DNA from: Kineococcus rhizosphaerae
GTDB lineage: Bacteria; Actinomycetota; Actinomycetes; Actinomycetales; Kineococcaceae
Direction: 5' to 3'
DNA length: 64,000 bases
Assembly: GCF_003002055.1 (NCBI RefSeq)
Contig: NZ_PVZF01000003.1
Location: forward strand, 124,001 to 188,000
Part shown: positions 46,269 through 54,081 of the stretch, one piece after another
How the letters are laid out: each line of letters opens with the position of its first letter
Position numbering within the stretch: position 1 is the stretch's first letter
Translations under genes and position numbers: made by a program
Notes under the pieces: generated by a model
What the model saw: the letters and a program-made list of their open reading frames with translations, nothing else
Database searches by the model: none
Told to the model about the DNA's origin: nothing

Positions 46269-46693
46269 CGCCGCCGACCGGCGCCGCTGCCGCGCAGCGG
46301 ATCGAGGGCGTCGTGGAACACGGGGACGAGCGCGGCCGGCTGCTCGGTTTCCCGACCGCGAACCTCGGCGTCCACGGGCAGGACCTGCGCGACGGGGTCT
46401 GGGCCGGTCTCGTCGAGGTCGACCCGGGCACCGGGCGTGCGACGACCCACGTCGCCGCCGTCTCGGTCGGGCACCGGCCGACCTACTACGACCGCACCGG
46501 GGAACGCCTGCTCGAGGCGAACCTGCTCGACTTCAGCGGTGACCTGTACGGCCGCCGGGTGATCGTGCACCTGATCACCCGGTTGCGTCCGCAGCGCCGG
46601 TCCACCGGGTCGGAGGAACTCGTGACCCAGTTGCGCGCCGACGTCGCCGCCGTCCGGGAGTGGGCCGCGGGCGCGGGCCACTCCGGTTCCTGA
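46265..46693 (+). CDS. Stand-alone riboflavin kinase (flavokinase) domain
   Basis: This 142-residue protein corresponds to the riboflavin kinase half of RibF without the FAD synthetase half. It has G-F-P-T-A-N-L with P30-T31-A32-N33 and the late signature E84-A-N-L-L-D-F-S-G-D-L-Y-G containing the expected catalytic Glu. It should make FMN from riboflavin and ATP. GTG 46265 overlaps the monooxygenase stop (GTGA), which suggests dedicated FMN supply for that enzyme. Alternatively riboflavin or a relative is the pathway substrate, as in the riboflavin-degrading rca cluster of Microbacterium. Confidence 0.85.
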   Translation: MTPPTGAAAAQRIEGVVEHGDERGRLLGFPTANLGVHGQDLRDGVWAGLVEVDPGTGRATTHVAAVSVGHRPTYYDRTGERLLEANLLDFSGDLYGRRVIVHLITRLRPQRRSTGSEELVTQLRADVAAVREWAAGAGHSGS

Positions 46694-46737
46694 CCTCGAT
46701 CGCCGCCTGACCCCGCCCTCCCCCGCGCCCCCTCTCC

Positions 46738-46800
46738 GCGCGAGGCACACCTCGCGCCCTCCTGCCGCCCGATCCCGGGTCCGAGGCACACCTTCGGCCC
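46738..46800. repeat. Two AGGCACACCT repeat units, degraded palindrome
   Basis: This stretch holds two directly repeated AGGCACACCT units, near 46744 and 46784, in the gap after the flavokinase gene. They are members of the AGGTGTGCCT family, but the opposing arm has been lost. Confidence 0.45.
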
Positions 46801-46849
46801 CGGGGTCCGGCGGTCGGGCGGTCGGGCGCTGGCGGAGTCCGGGGGCACC

Positions 46850-47317
46850 GTGTACGGTCTCGCCCACGGTGAATCCGCGCCCGGGGGCTTCGTCTCCCGG
46901 TCTGTCGAGTGCGCGGATCTTCTCTTGCACCACCACACCGCGCTGACCCCGGTCAGTCTGCGCCTGTTCGTCGTCCTGCCCGTGCTGTTGCACGTCAAGG
47001 AGTTCCACCACCGCCACCGCCCGTGCGTCGGGGACGACGTGACGTGGTTCCTGCGGTCCCGCCCGGTACCCGCCGAACTGGGGACGGGCGTCCGGCACGG
47101 CACCCTGGACCCCGTCCCGGGGGCGGTGCCCACGACGGGTTTCCCCGTCCGCGTCCGCGTCGTGAACTGGGCCCTGTCCGGCCCGTCCGACGACCGCCGC
47201 CCCGTCCCCGGCTCCGCCGACCTGCGGGACGTCCACCGCCCACCGAAGAGGTTCCTCGCCGGCCGCGACCGCCGGGACACCCACGTCCTCGTCGACCTGG
47301 CCGTCCGCCGCACCTGA
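46850..47317 (+). CDS. Hypothetical protein, no recognised family
   Basis: This 155-residue reading frame has the strong third-position G/C bias of its neighbours, which supports coding on this strand over the opposite one. It has a short hydrophobic stretch (L-R-L-F-V-V-L-P-V-L-L) near 42-52 and several His-rich segments (L-L-H-H-H-T and H-H-R-H-R). No motif points to a function. The start GTG 46850 is uncertain. It stands alone between two intergenic regions rich in the AGGTGTGCCT repeat family. Confidence 0.45.
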   Translation: MYGLAHGESAPGGFVSRSVECADLLLHHHTALTPVSLRLFVVLPVLLHVKEFHHRHRPCVGDDVTWFLRSRPVPAELGTGVRHGTLDPVPGAVPTTGFPVRVRVVNWALSGPSDDRRPVPGSADLRDVHRPPKRFLAGRDRRDTHVLVDLAVRRT

Positions 47318-47340
47318 CTCCCGACCCGCCACCCCCCTTC

Positions 47341-47447
47341 CCGCCGAAGGCACACCTTCCGCCCTCCACGTGCCTCGTCTCCGGCCGAAGGCACATCTTG
47401 AGCCCCCGCGACGTCTGATCCTGGGGCGCGAGGTGTGCCTTCGGCGG
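47341..47447. repeat. AGGTGTGCCT-family palindrome
   Basis: CCGCCGAAGGCACACCT at 47341-47357 is a perfect inverse of 47431-47447, and a further half-copy (GCCGAAGGCACAT) lies between them. It sits 24 bases after the hypothetical gene's stop. The rest of the gap up to 47549 has no visible gene. Confidence 0.55.
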
Positions 47448-47549
47448 AGATGGCGCCGCGGTGTCCACAGGAGGGCGGGAACGGCGTGTCGTCCACAAGA
47501 CGCCGATCGTCGCGGTGAGAACGCGTCGTGAGGATCGCAGGGTGCGGGG

Positions 47550-48446
47550 ATGCGACGACGTGATCCCTCGATCCTGCTGCCGGAGGTCTTCCTCGGGCGC
47601 GACGCCGTGAAGGACGGCGTCTTCACCGCCAGGGAACTCCGCGGGAGTGCGGTCAAGCGCGTGCTGCGAGGCGTCTACACCGTGCCCGGCGTTCCGGTGA
47701 CCCACCGACTGCGGTGCAAGGCGGCCGCTCTCGTCCTGCCGGAGGGCGCCGTGGTGACGGGTCGTTCACAGGCGACTCTCCTCGGTGTCGAGCTCACGCG
47801 CTGGGAGGACGACGTCCAGGTCCTGTGTCGGCACGGGGATCGCTGGACGACCCCTCGGGGTGTGAGCATCCGGCGGGCCAAGCACGTGGCCGTCGCGAGC
47901 GTGCGCGACGGCGTTCCCCTCCCCGGACCCGAACGCATGGCGTTCGACCTGACGACTCGCGTCGGGCTCCTGGACGCGGTGGCCGATCTCGACGCCGTGG
48001 TCCGCGCGGGGCTCGTCGACCTCACGCGGTTCCGCCAGTGGCTCGAGGACGTGCACGACCCGCACGTGGTCCAGGCGCGCGAGGCCGCTGCCCTGTGCGA
48101 CCCGCGTGCGGACTCCCGTCCGGAGTCCAAGCTGCGCGTGGTGCTGCAGAAGGCGGGGCTCCCCGTGGAACCCCGGTGGAGGGTGTTCGACCAGGGCGGA
48201 CGATTCGTCGCCCGTCTCGACCTCGCTCTCGTCGATCTCCAGGTCGCGATCGAGTACGACGGCGAGTGGCACGCGCTGCGGGAACAGCTGTCGGAGGACC
48301 GCCTTCGACTGCGACGTCTGCGGGACGCCGGCTGGGAGGTGGTGCACGTGACGTCGCGGATGCTGCGCGACGGGCAGGAGATCGTCGACGCGGTCAACCG
48401 GGCGATCGCCCGTCAGCGCCTCGCACTGCGACCCCTCCGACGCTGA
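47550..48446 (+). CDS. DUF559-type endonuclease-like protein with AbiEi-like N-terminus
   Basis: This 298-residue protein belongs to a common actinobacterial family. The N-terminal part (F-T-A-R-E-L-R-G-S-A-V-K-R-V-L-R-G-V-Y) resembles AbiEi antitoxin HTH regions. The C-terminal part (A-R-L-D-L-A-L-V-D-L-Q-V-A-I-E-Y-D-G-E-W-H) has the D-x(n)-E-Y-D pattern of the DUF559/Vsr-like nuclease fold. The natural role is unknown; these genes are often numerous and unlinked to toxins. Codon use is somewhat less biased than in its neighbours. The start ATG 47550 has GGTGCGGGG upstream. Confidence 0.75.
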   Translation: MRRRDPSILLPEVFLGRDAVKDGVFTARELRGSAVKRVLRGVYTVPGVPVTHRLRCKAAALVLPEGAVVTGRSQATLLGVELTRWEDDVQVLCRHGDRWTTPRGVSIRRAKHVAVASVRDGVPLPGPERMAFDLTTRVGLLDAVADLDAVVRAGLVDLTRFRQWLEDVHDPHVVQAREAAALCDPRADSRPESKLRVVLQKAGLPVEPRWRVFDQGGRFVARLDLALVDLQVAIEYDGEWHALREQLSEDRLRLRRLRDAGWEVVHVTSRMLRDGQEIVDAVNRAIARQRLALRPLRR

Positions 48447-48503
48447 AGGCACACCTTCCGCCCGGGAATGTCAGTCGGGAGGGCGGAAGGTGTGCCTTCA
48501 GCG
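48441..48503. repeat. AGGTGTGCCT-family perfect palindrome
   Basis: Arms 48441-48463 and 48481-48503 are perfect 23-base inverted copies with a 17-base loop, the cleanest member of the family. It overlaps the stop codon of the DUF559 gene and lies between convergent genes, consistent with a bidirectional end-of-transcript hairpin. Confidence 0.65.
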
Positions 48504-48525
48504 TGGTGGGGGCGGGGCGGGGGGG

Positions 48526-49131
48526 TCAGCGGGAGTAGTGGACGTGGGTGGCGAGCGGGGAGTGGACGACCTCGACGGGAGTGAGGGTGAACCCGGTCAG
48601 GCCGTCGAACAGGCGCTCGCCCGCGCCGAGCAGGAACGGGGAGACGTCCAGGAACAGGTCGTCGACCAGGTCCCGCTCCAGGGCCTGCCGGACGGTGGAG
48701 GCACCGCCGGCGATGCGGACGTCACCGTCGCCGGCGGCTTCGCGCGCACGGGCGAACGCGGCGTCGAAACCCTCGGTGACGAAGTGGAAGGTCGTCCCCG
48801 TCGTCTCCAGCGGCGCGCGCTCGTGGTGGGTGAGGACGAACACCGGCGCGTGGTACGGCGGTTCCTCACCCCACCAGCCCCGCCACGACTCGTCCGGCCA
48901 CGCACCCCGGACGGGGCCGAACATGTTGCGTCCCATGACGACCGCACCGATCGGCCCCAGCAGGCCCGCGCGCCACGCGGCGTCGGCCTCGTGGCCGGGC
49001 TCGTCGGCGCGGAACATCCACTGGTGCAGGCGCCGCACGTCCCCGGTCCCCATCGGGGTGTCCAGGGTCTGCTCGGGCCCGGCGGAGAACCCGTCGAGGG
49101 AGGTGGACTGGTGGCACACGACTCGGCTCAT
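48526..49131 (-). CDS. Dihydrofolate reductase-like (RibD C-terminal) protein
   Basis: This 201-residue protein has the RibD-C/DHFR-like fold: S-L-D-G-F-S-A-G-P near residue 12, M-G-R-N-M-F near 60 and R-I-A-G-G-A-S-T-V-R-Q near 140. Families of this type reduce pteridine- or flavin-like substrates, but the physiological substrate is not known and the protein is not FolA. The start ATG 49131 is preferred over 49155, as the family N-terminus begins S-R-V-V-C. It is 42 bases downstream of the D-lactate-type dehydrogenase. Confidence 0.85.
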   Translation of the reverse strand: MSRVVCHQSTSLDGFSAGPEQTLDTPMGTGDVRRLHQWMFRADEPGHEADAAWRAGLLGPIGAVVMGRNMFGPVRGAWPDESWRGWWGEEPPYHAPVFVLTHHERAPLETTGTTFHFVTEGFDAAFARAREAAGDGDVRIAGGASTVRQALERDLVDDLFLDVSPFLLGAGERLFDGLTGFTLTPVEVVHSPLATHVHYSR

Positions 49132-49173
49132 GACGCTTCGACCTCTCGACTCCACGGAACTCAGCGGTCGGGC

Positions 49174-52062
49174 TCAGTCCTCGGGCAGGGCCTCGGCGAG
49201 CAGTTCGGCGAGGTGCTTGGGCCGGACGCCGGTGAGGTTGTCCGACTGCGTCCGGCACGAGTACCCGTCGGCGACGACGAGCGCGTCGCCGCGCTCGCGC
49301 AGCGCCGGCAGCAGGTCGTGCTCGGCGACCTTCACCGAGACGTCGTAGTGCCCCGCCTCGGCCCCGAAGTTGCCCGCCAGACCGCAGCAGCCCTTCAGGA
49401 CCTGCGCGTCCACACCGGCCTTGGCCAGCAGGCGCTCGTCGGGGGAGAACCCCATGACGGCGTGCTGGTGGCAGTGCGGCTGGACGACGGCCTTGACCGG
49501 CCCGTCGGGGTCGAGCTGCGGCGGGATCCAGTCCGGGCGCTGCTCGGCGATGAGCTCGGCCAGCGTCTTGACCCGGTGCTCCAGCGCGTGGGCGCGCGGG
49601 TCGTCGGGCAGCAGTTCGGCGGCGTCCTCGCGCAGCAGCGCCGTGCACGACGGTTCGAGCCCGACGACGGGGACGTTCGAGGTCCCCAGCGCGTCCAGCG
49701 ACGTCCGTAGCTGGCGCTTGGCCCCGTCCAGCTGGCCGGTGGAGACCCACGTCAGGCCGCAGCAGACCTGCTTCTCGGTCAGGCGCACCGAGAACCCGAG
49801 GTGCTCCAGCAGCTTCACGGCCGCGCGCCCCACCTCGGGCGAGAAGTGCTCGGTGAACGAGTCGACCCACAACAGGACGGGCTGACCGTCGTCGCGCACC
49901 GCACGTCGGGCGAACCAGTCGCGGAACGTCTCGACCGCGAACTCCGGCAGCGGCCGCTCCTGGGCCACCCCGCCGACGGCCTTCGCCGTCCACGCCAGCG
50001 CCGGGACCGACGTCAGCGTGTTCACCAGCTTCGTCAGCGCCGGGGCGGCCGTCGCCAGCTTCGACCAGCGCGGCAGCCAGCCCAGCAGGTAGTGGTTCAT
50101 CGGGCGCACCCGGCCCGCGTAGAACTTGTCGAGGAACTCCGCCTTGTACGTCGGCATGTCGACCCCGGCGGGGCAGTCCGCCGAGCACCCCTTGCAGGAC
50201 AGGCACAGGTCCAGGACGTCCTTGACCTCCTGCGAGCGCCACCCGTCGGTGACGAGGGTGCCGTTGGCCATCTCCTGCAGGAGCCGGGCGCGGCCGCGGG
50301 TGGAGTCCTTCTCGTCGCCGGTCGCCAGGTACGAGGGGCACATGACGCCGCCGGAGTCGGCGCGGCACTTGCCGACGCCGACGCAGCGGTGGACGGCGCG
50401 GGTCAGGTCGCCCTCGTCGCGCGAGTAGGCGAACTTGAGCGGCATGCCCAGGGCGTGCGCGGGACGGGCGGCGGGCACGCGCAGGTCGGCGGCGACGTCG
50501 GCGGGGCGCACGATGACGCCGGGGTTCAGCAGGTCGGCGGGGTCGAACGCGCGCTTGACCTCCTCGAACGCCGCGATGGCCTCGGCGTCGTACATGAGGG
50601 GCAGCAGCCCGCCGCGGGCGCGGCCGTCGCCGTGCTCGCCGGACAGCGACCCGCCGTGGCGGGCGACGAGCCGGGCGGCGTCCTCCAGGAACGCCTTGGC
50701 GAGCGCGCCGCCGCCGTCCTTGTAGAGGGGGAAGTCGATGCGGACGTGGATGCACCCGTCGCCGAAGTGCCCGTACGCCAGGCCGTCCACCCCGTGGGAG
50801 GCCATGAGCGCGTCGAACTCGCGCAGGTACTCCCCCAGCCTGGCGGGGGGCACCGCGGCGTCCTCCCAGCCCGGCCACGCGGGCAGCCCCTCCGGGGACC
50901 GGCCGGCCAGCCCGGCGCCGTCCTCGCGAATGCGCCACAGCGTCCGCGCCTCGGCGGCCGTCGGGATGACCACCGAGTCCAGCGCCCGGGAGTCGGCGAC
51001 CATCGCCCGCGCGGCGGCGAGGGACTCCTCGGGGCTCTCCCCGCCCATCTCGACGAACAGCCACCCGTCCCCACCGGGCAGGCCGTCGACGGACCCGCCC
51101 CGGCGCACGACGACGTCGGCCAGCCGGCGGTCGATGCCCTCGACGGCGAGCGGGGCGTGCTCCAGCAGGGCCGGGGTCGCGTCGGCGGCCTCGTGCATCG
51201 AGGGGTAGCCCAGGACCACGAAGGTGGTCGAGGGCGACTGCCGCACGAGCCGCACGCGGGCGCGCAGGATCGTGGCGAGGGTGCCCTCCGAACCGGTCAG
51301 CAGCCGCGCCAGCGCCGTGCCGGTGGGGCCACCGGTCTCGGGCAGCAGGTGTTCGAGGGCGTAGCCGGAGACCTGCCGGCCGAACGTGCCGAACGTGGTG
51401 CGGATCAGCCCCAGGTGCGCCGAGGCGATGCCCTGCAGCTCGGTCAGGAGGTCCGCGGGCGGGGCGTCGGTCCAGTACCGGCGGCCGTGGCCGTCCAGGA
51501 CCTCCAGGGCGACGACGTTGTGCGAGGTGCGGCCGTAGGCCAGGGCGTGCGAGCCGCAGGCGTCGTTGCCGATCATCCCGCCGACGGTGCAGCGGGCGTG
51601 GGTGGAGGGGTCGGGCCCGAACCGCAGCCCGTGCGGGGCGGCCTGGCGCTGCAGGTCGTCGAGGATCACCCCGGGCTCGATGAGCGCGGTCATGGAGTCG
51701 GCGTCGACCTCCAGGACGCGGTTCAGGTGCCGGGAGAAGTCGAGCACGACGCCGGAGCCGATGGCGTTGCCCGCCACCGACGTGCCCGCGCCGCGGGAGG
51801 TGAAGGGCACCCCGAGCTGCCGGCACACCGACCAGACGGACTCGACGTCCTCGACCGAGCGGGGGAAGACGACGACCTGCGGGACGACGCGGTAGTTCGA
51901 CGCGTCGGTCGTGTACTCGGCGCGCCGGCGGCTGGAGGCGTCGACGACCCCGGAGGCGGGGTCGGTGCCGAGCACGGCGTTGAGGGCGTCCACCAGGTCC
52001 GCGGCCGGGGCCCCACCGTCAGCGGCAGCGGTCGTCGCGCGGTTGTCGTCGATCAGGGTCAC
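49174..52062 (-). CDS. FAD-linked oxidase fused to Fe-S/CCG protein (D-lactate or D-2-hydroxyglutarate dehydrogenase type)
   Basis: This 962-residue membrane-associated or soluble dehydrogenase has an N-terminal PCMH-type FAD domain (T-S-R-G-A-G-T-S-V-A-G-N near 84) and a C-terminal oxidase cap. It also has a 4Fe-4S pair (C-V-G-V-G-K-C near 565 and C-L-S-C-K-G-C-S-A-D-C near 630) and two CCG domains (C-C-G-L-T near 770 and C-C-G-L-A-G near 900). The architecture matches the Dld-II/D-2-hydroxyglutarate dehydrogenase group that feeds electrons to quinone. The start GTG 52062 has CACACT seven bases upstream, suggesting a leaderless transcript. Confidence 0.9.
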   Translation of the reverse strand: MTLIDDNRATTAAADGGAPAADLVDALNAVLGTDPASGVVDASSRRRAEYTTDASNYRVVPQVVVFPRSVEDVESVWSVCRQLGVPFTSRGAGTSVAGNAIGSGVVLDFSRHLNRVLEVDADSMTALIEPGVILDDLQRQAAPHGLRFGPDPSTHARCTVGGMIGNDACGSHALAYGRTSHNVVALEVLDGHGRRYWTDAPPADLLTELQGIASAHLGLIRTTFGTFGRQVSGYALEHLLPETGGPTGTALARLLTGSEGTLATILRARVRLVRQSPSTTFVVLGYPSMHEAADATPALLEHAPLAVEGIDRRLADVVVRRGGSVDGLPGGDGWLFVEMGGESPEESLAAARAMVADSRALDSVVIPTAAEARTLWRIREDGAGLAGRSPEGLPAWPGWEDAAVPPARLGEYLREFDALMASHGVDGLAYGHFGDGCIHVRIDFPLYKDGGGALAKAFLEDAARLVARHGGSLSGEHGDGRARGGLLPLMYDAEAIAAFEEVKRAFDPADLLNPGVIVRPADVAADLRVPAARPAHALGMPLKFAYSRDEGDLTRAVHRCVGVGKCRADSGGVMCPSYLATGDEKDSTRGRARLLQEMANGTLVTDGWRSQEVKDVLDLCLSCKGCSADCPAGVDMPTYKAEFLDKFYAGRVRPMNHYLLGWLPRWSKLATAAPALTKLVNTLTSVPALAWTAKAVGGVAQERPLPEFAVETFRDWFARRAVRDDGQPVLLWVDSFTEHFSPEVGRAAVKLLEHLGFSVRLTEKQVCCGLTWVSTGQLDGAKRQLRTSLDALGTSNVPVVGLEPSCTALLREDAAELLPDDPRAHALEHRVKTLAELIAEQRPDWIPPQLDPDGPVKAVVQPHCHQHAVMGFSPDERLLAKAGVDAQVLKGCCGLAGNFGAEAGHYDVSVKVAEHDLLPALRERGDALVVADGYSCRTQSDNLTGVRPKHLAELLAEALPED

Positions 52063-52112
52063 GAGCCCCAGTGTGCCGCCGCGCGGGGGGTGCTGGGGCA
52101 CGGAGCCCACCC

Positions 52113-52997
52113 TCATCGGCGCAGCAGGGCGAGGTGGCGCGGGCTGACCCGCACGTGCAGGTGCTGCCCGCGGCTGACGGTGAGCCGGTCCTCCTCGACC
52201 CCGTCGCCGAAGACGACCAGGTCGTCGGACAGGACGTCGACCGTCAGCGACTCCTGCGCCAGGGTGCCCGCGACGAGGTCGGCGCCGGTGGTCGGCGAGG
52301 GCCAGGCCTCCCGGACGAACCAGGCCAGCGCCGGGTCCGTCGCACCGGGCAGGGCGGCCCCTCCGCGCGCCCGGGCCAGCGAGGCGAGCCACCCCGTGGC
52401 TCCCGTCCCGGTCCCGACGACGAGGCCGCTGGAGGCCTGCTCCTCGCGGCGCTCACCGCAGCGCAGGACGTAGCGCGACGTCTGGTGGCTGCGGTGGCCG
52501 ACGAAGACCTCGTTGAGGGCGTGCAGCTCCTGCCCGTCGTCCGTGGTCGCGCAGACCATGGTGCGCTGCTCGCACACCCCTTCGGACAGGCTGCGGTGCA
52601 GCAGGTCCCGGGCCTGCGAGGCGCGGTGCGGGACGAGGACCCCGGCGTTGCGGCCGGGCGCGGGGTCGATGCCGACGACGGTCTGGCCCGCCAGGTACTT
52701 GGCGACGTTGGCGACCAGCCCGTCCTGCCCGACGACCACGACGACGTCCTCGGGGGCGAAGAGGAAGCGGGACAGCTCGGCGCGTTCGACGGTGCCGGTG
52801 CGCCAGTCGGCGGGGACGGCGGCGGCGACGGTCGCGAGCGCCGCCCGCTGCTGGTCGTCGGCGGCGGCCAGGTCGTCGAGGGAGCCGCCGCGCTGGCGCA
52901 GGAAGAAGTCGGCGGCGCCGGGGGTGCCGTGCCGGGCGACGGCCTCGGCGTACTGGGTGCGCCGGTGCACGAGGACGGCGCGCGGCGCGAGGCTCAC
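52113..52997 (-). CDS. NAD-kinase-like protein with altered GGDG motif
   Basis: This 294-residue protein has an NAD-kinase-type fold. The nucleotide loop reads V-G90-Q91-D92-G93-L instead of G-G-D-G-T. L-N-E-V-F-V-G near 165 and S-S-G-L-V-V-G-T-G-T-G-A-T-G-W near 190 correspond to the family's L-N-E and T-G-S-T-A-Y regions. It may phosphorylate NAD or a relative, or may be a binding protein. GTG 52997 overlaps the SPFH gene stop (GTGA). The conserved pairing with an SPFH protein and a Nudix regulator points to NAD- or ADP-ribose-linked function. Confidence 0.8.
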   Translation of the reverse strand: MSLAPRAVLVHRRTQYAEAVARHGTPGAADFFLRQRGGSLDDLAAADDQQRAALATVAAAVPADWRTGTVERAELSRFLFAPEDVVVVVGQDGLVANVAKYLAGQTVVGIDPAPGRNAGVLVPHRASQARDLLHRSLSEGVCEQRTMVCATTDDGQELHALNEVFVGHRSHQTSRYVLRCGERREEQASSGLVVGTGTGATGWLASLARARGGAALPGATDPALAWFVREAWPSPTTGADLVAGTLAQESLTVDVLSDDLVVFGDGVEEDRLTVSRGQHLHVRVSPRHLALLRR

Positions 52998-53998
52998 GCC
53001 TGCCCTCCCGCCACCAGCTTCGTGAGGGCGCCGGTGACGACGTCGGGGGTCAGGACGAGGGTGCCGACGTTCGGGAGCTGACCGGCGAACTCCTTCAGGG
53101 CCAGGGTGAGCAGGACCTCGGGCGGGGTGCCGGCGATGGCGGCCATGCGGGCGGCCTCGGCGGCGGCGTCGGCCTCGCCCTGCAGGCGGCGGGCGGCGGC
53201 GTGGGCCCGGGCGAGGCGTTCTTCGCGTTCGGCCTCGGCGGTGGTGCGGATGGCGTCCGCGGCGGCGCTGTCCTCGACGGCGCGGCGCTGGTTGGCGCCC
53301 TTCTGGGCGACGAGCTGCTCCTCGCGGCGGGCGAGCTCGATCTTGCTCTGCAGCTCGTTCTCGCTGATGGCGCGCTCGCGTTCGACGGCCAGGGCCCGGC
53401 GCTGGGCGGTGGCCCCGTCGGCCTCGGTCTGCAGCTGCTCGCGGGTGGGGGTGCCGAGGGCCTTCTCGACGTCGGGGTCGGGGCGGACGGCGACGACGCG
53501 GGCGTCGACGAGGGCGAGCCCGGTCTGGGCGAGGCGGCTGTCGGCGAGCAGGCCGGCGGTGATGCGCTCGCGGGTGAGGCGGACGCCGTCGGTGAGGACC
53601 TGCAGCAGCGGCAGGCCGGCGACGACGTCGAGGACGTGCTGCTGGGCGGTCTCGGTGAGCAGGCCCGCGATCTGCTGCAGGGGGGCCGAGCGCCAGCGGC
53701 CGGTGGCGGGGTCGAGGGAGAAGTCGACGCGGGTGGCGGCGAGGTCGGGGTCCTCGATGCGGAAGGTGACGGTGGCCTGGACGGTGACGTCGACGAAGTC
53801 GGCGGTGCGGGCGTGCAGGACGAGCGGGAGCTCGCGGTCGTCGACGGGCAGCTCGGACAGGGTCGCCGACAGGGGCCGGAACCAGAACGCCTGGCCGGTG
53901 CCGGAGTGGGCGAGCTTGCCGCAGCGGTGGTGGATGACGTGGGTGGTGGGGGTGCTGCGCAGGTGGCGGGTGAAGGGGTAGCGGGTGATGTCGGCCAT
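52994..53998 (-). CDS. SPFH/Band-7 domain protein
   Basis: This 334-residue protein has an N-terminal SPFH domain (V-D-V-T-V-Q-A-T-V-T-F-R near 72) and a long coiled-coil from about 185 to 285 rich in Glu, Ala and Arg (A-V-E-R-E-R-A-I-S-E-N-E-L-Q-S-K). A short hydrophobic tail follows. It has no strong N-terminal membrane anchor. SPFH proteins form large oligomeric cages or scaffolds. The start ATG 53998 has GAGGAGG upstream. It is co-translated with the NAD-kinase-like gene and is divergent from an NrtR-like gene across a gap with inverted repeats. Confidence 0.88.
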   Translation of the reverse strand: MADITRYPFTRHLRSTPTTHVIHHRCGKLAHSGTGQAFWFRPLSATLSELPVDDRELPLVLHARTADFVDVTVQATVTFRIEDPDLAATRVDFSLDPATGRWRSAPLQQIAGLLTETAQQHVLDVVAGLPLLQVLTDGVRLTRERITAGLLADSRLAQTGLALVDARVVAVRPDPDVEKALGTPTREQLQTEADGATAQRRALAVERERAISENELQSKIELARREEQLVAQKGANQRRAVEDSAAADAIRTTAEAEREERLARAHAAARRLQGEADAAAEAARMAAIAGTPPEVLLTLALKEFAGQLPNVGTLVLTPDVVTGALTKLVAGGQA

Positions 53999-54018
53999 CG
54001 GGTCCTCCTCGGGAGTTC

Positions 54019-54064
54019 TTGTCGTCGAGATGACGATAACGTACTTTCGTCAGAATGACGACAA
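54019..54064. promoter_or_regulatory. Nested inverted repeats between SPFH and Nudix-regulator genes
   Basis: An outer inverted pair TTGTCGTC (54019-54026) and GACGACAA (54057-54064) encloses an inner pair TGACGA (54031-54036) and TCGTCA (54047-54052). The stretch is AT-richer than its flanks and lies over both divergent promoters. It is a good candidate for the NrtR-like protein's own operator. Confidence 0.55.
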
Positions 54065-54081
54065 GTCACTACGCTGACCGG

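Noticed and set aside
40225-46693. Canonical Rut uracil-degradation operon
   Set aside because: RutA, RutB, RutC and RutE counterparts are not recognisable and DUF1185 proteins are not part of that pathway; only the general logic is similar.
46139-47656. Minus-strand frames across the flavokinase and orphan-gene region
   Set aside because: They run through repeat palindromes and opposite a flavokinase with intact motifs; codon bias favours the plus strand.
47550-48446. Type IV toxin-antitoxin (AbiE) locus
   Set aside because: The protein has an AbiEi-like N-terminus but no AbiEii toxin gene is adjacent, and the C-terminus is DUF559-like.
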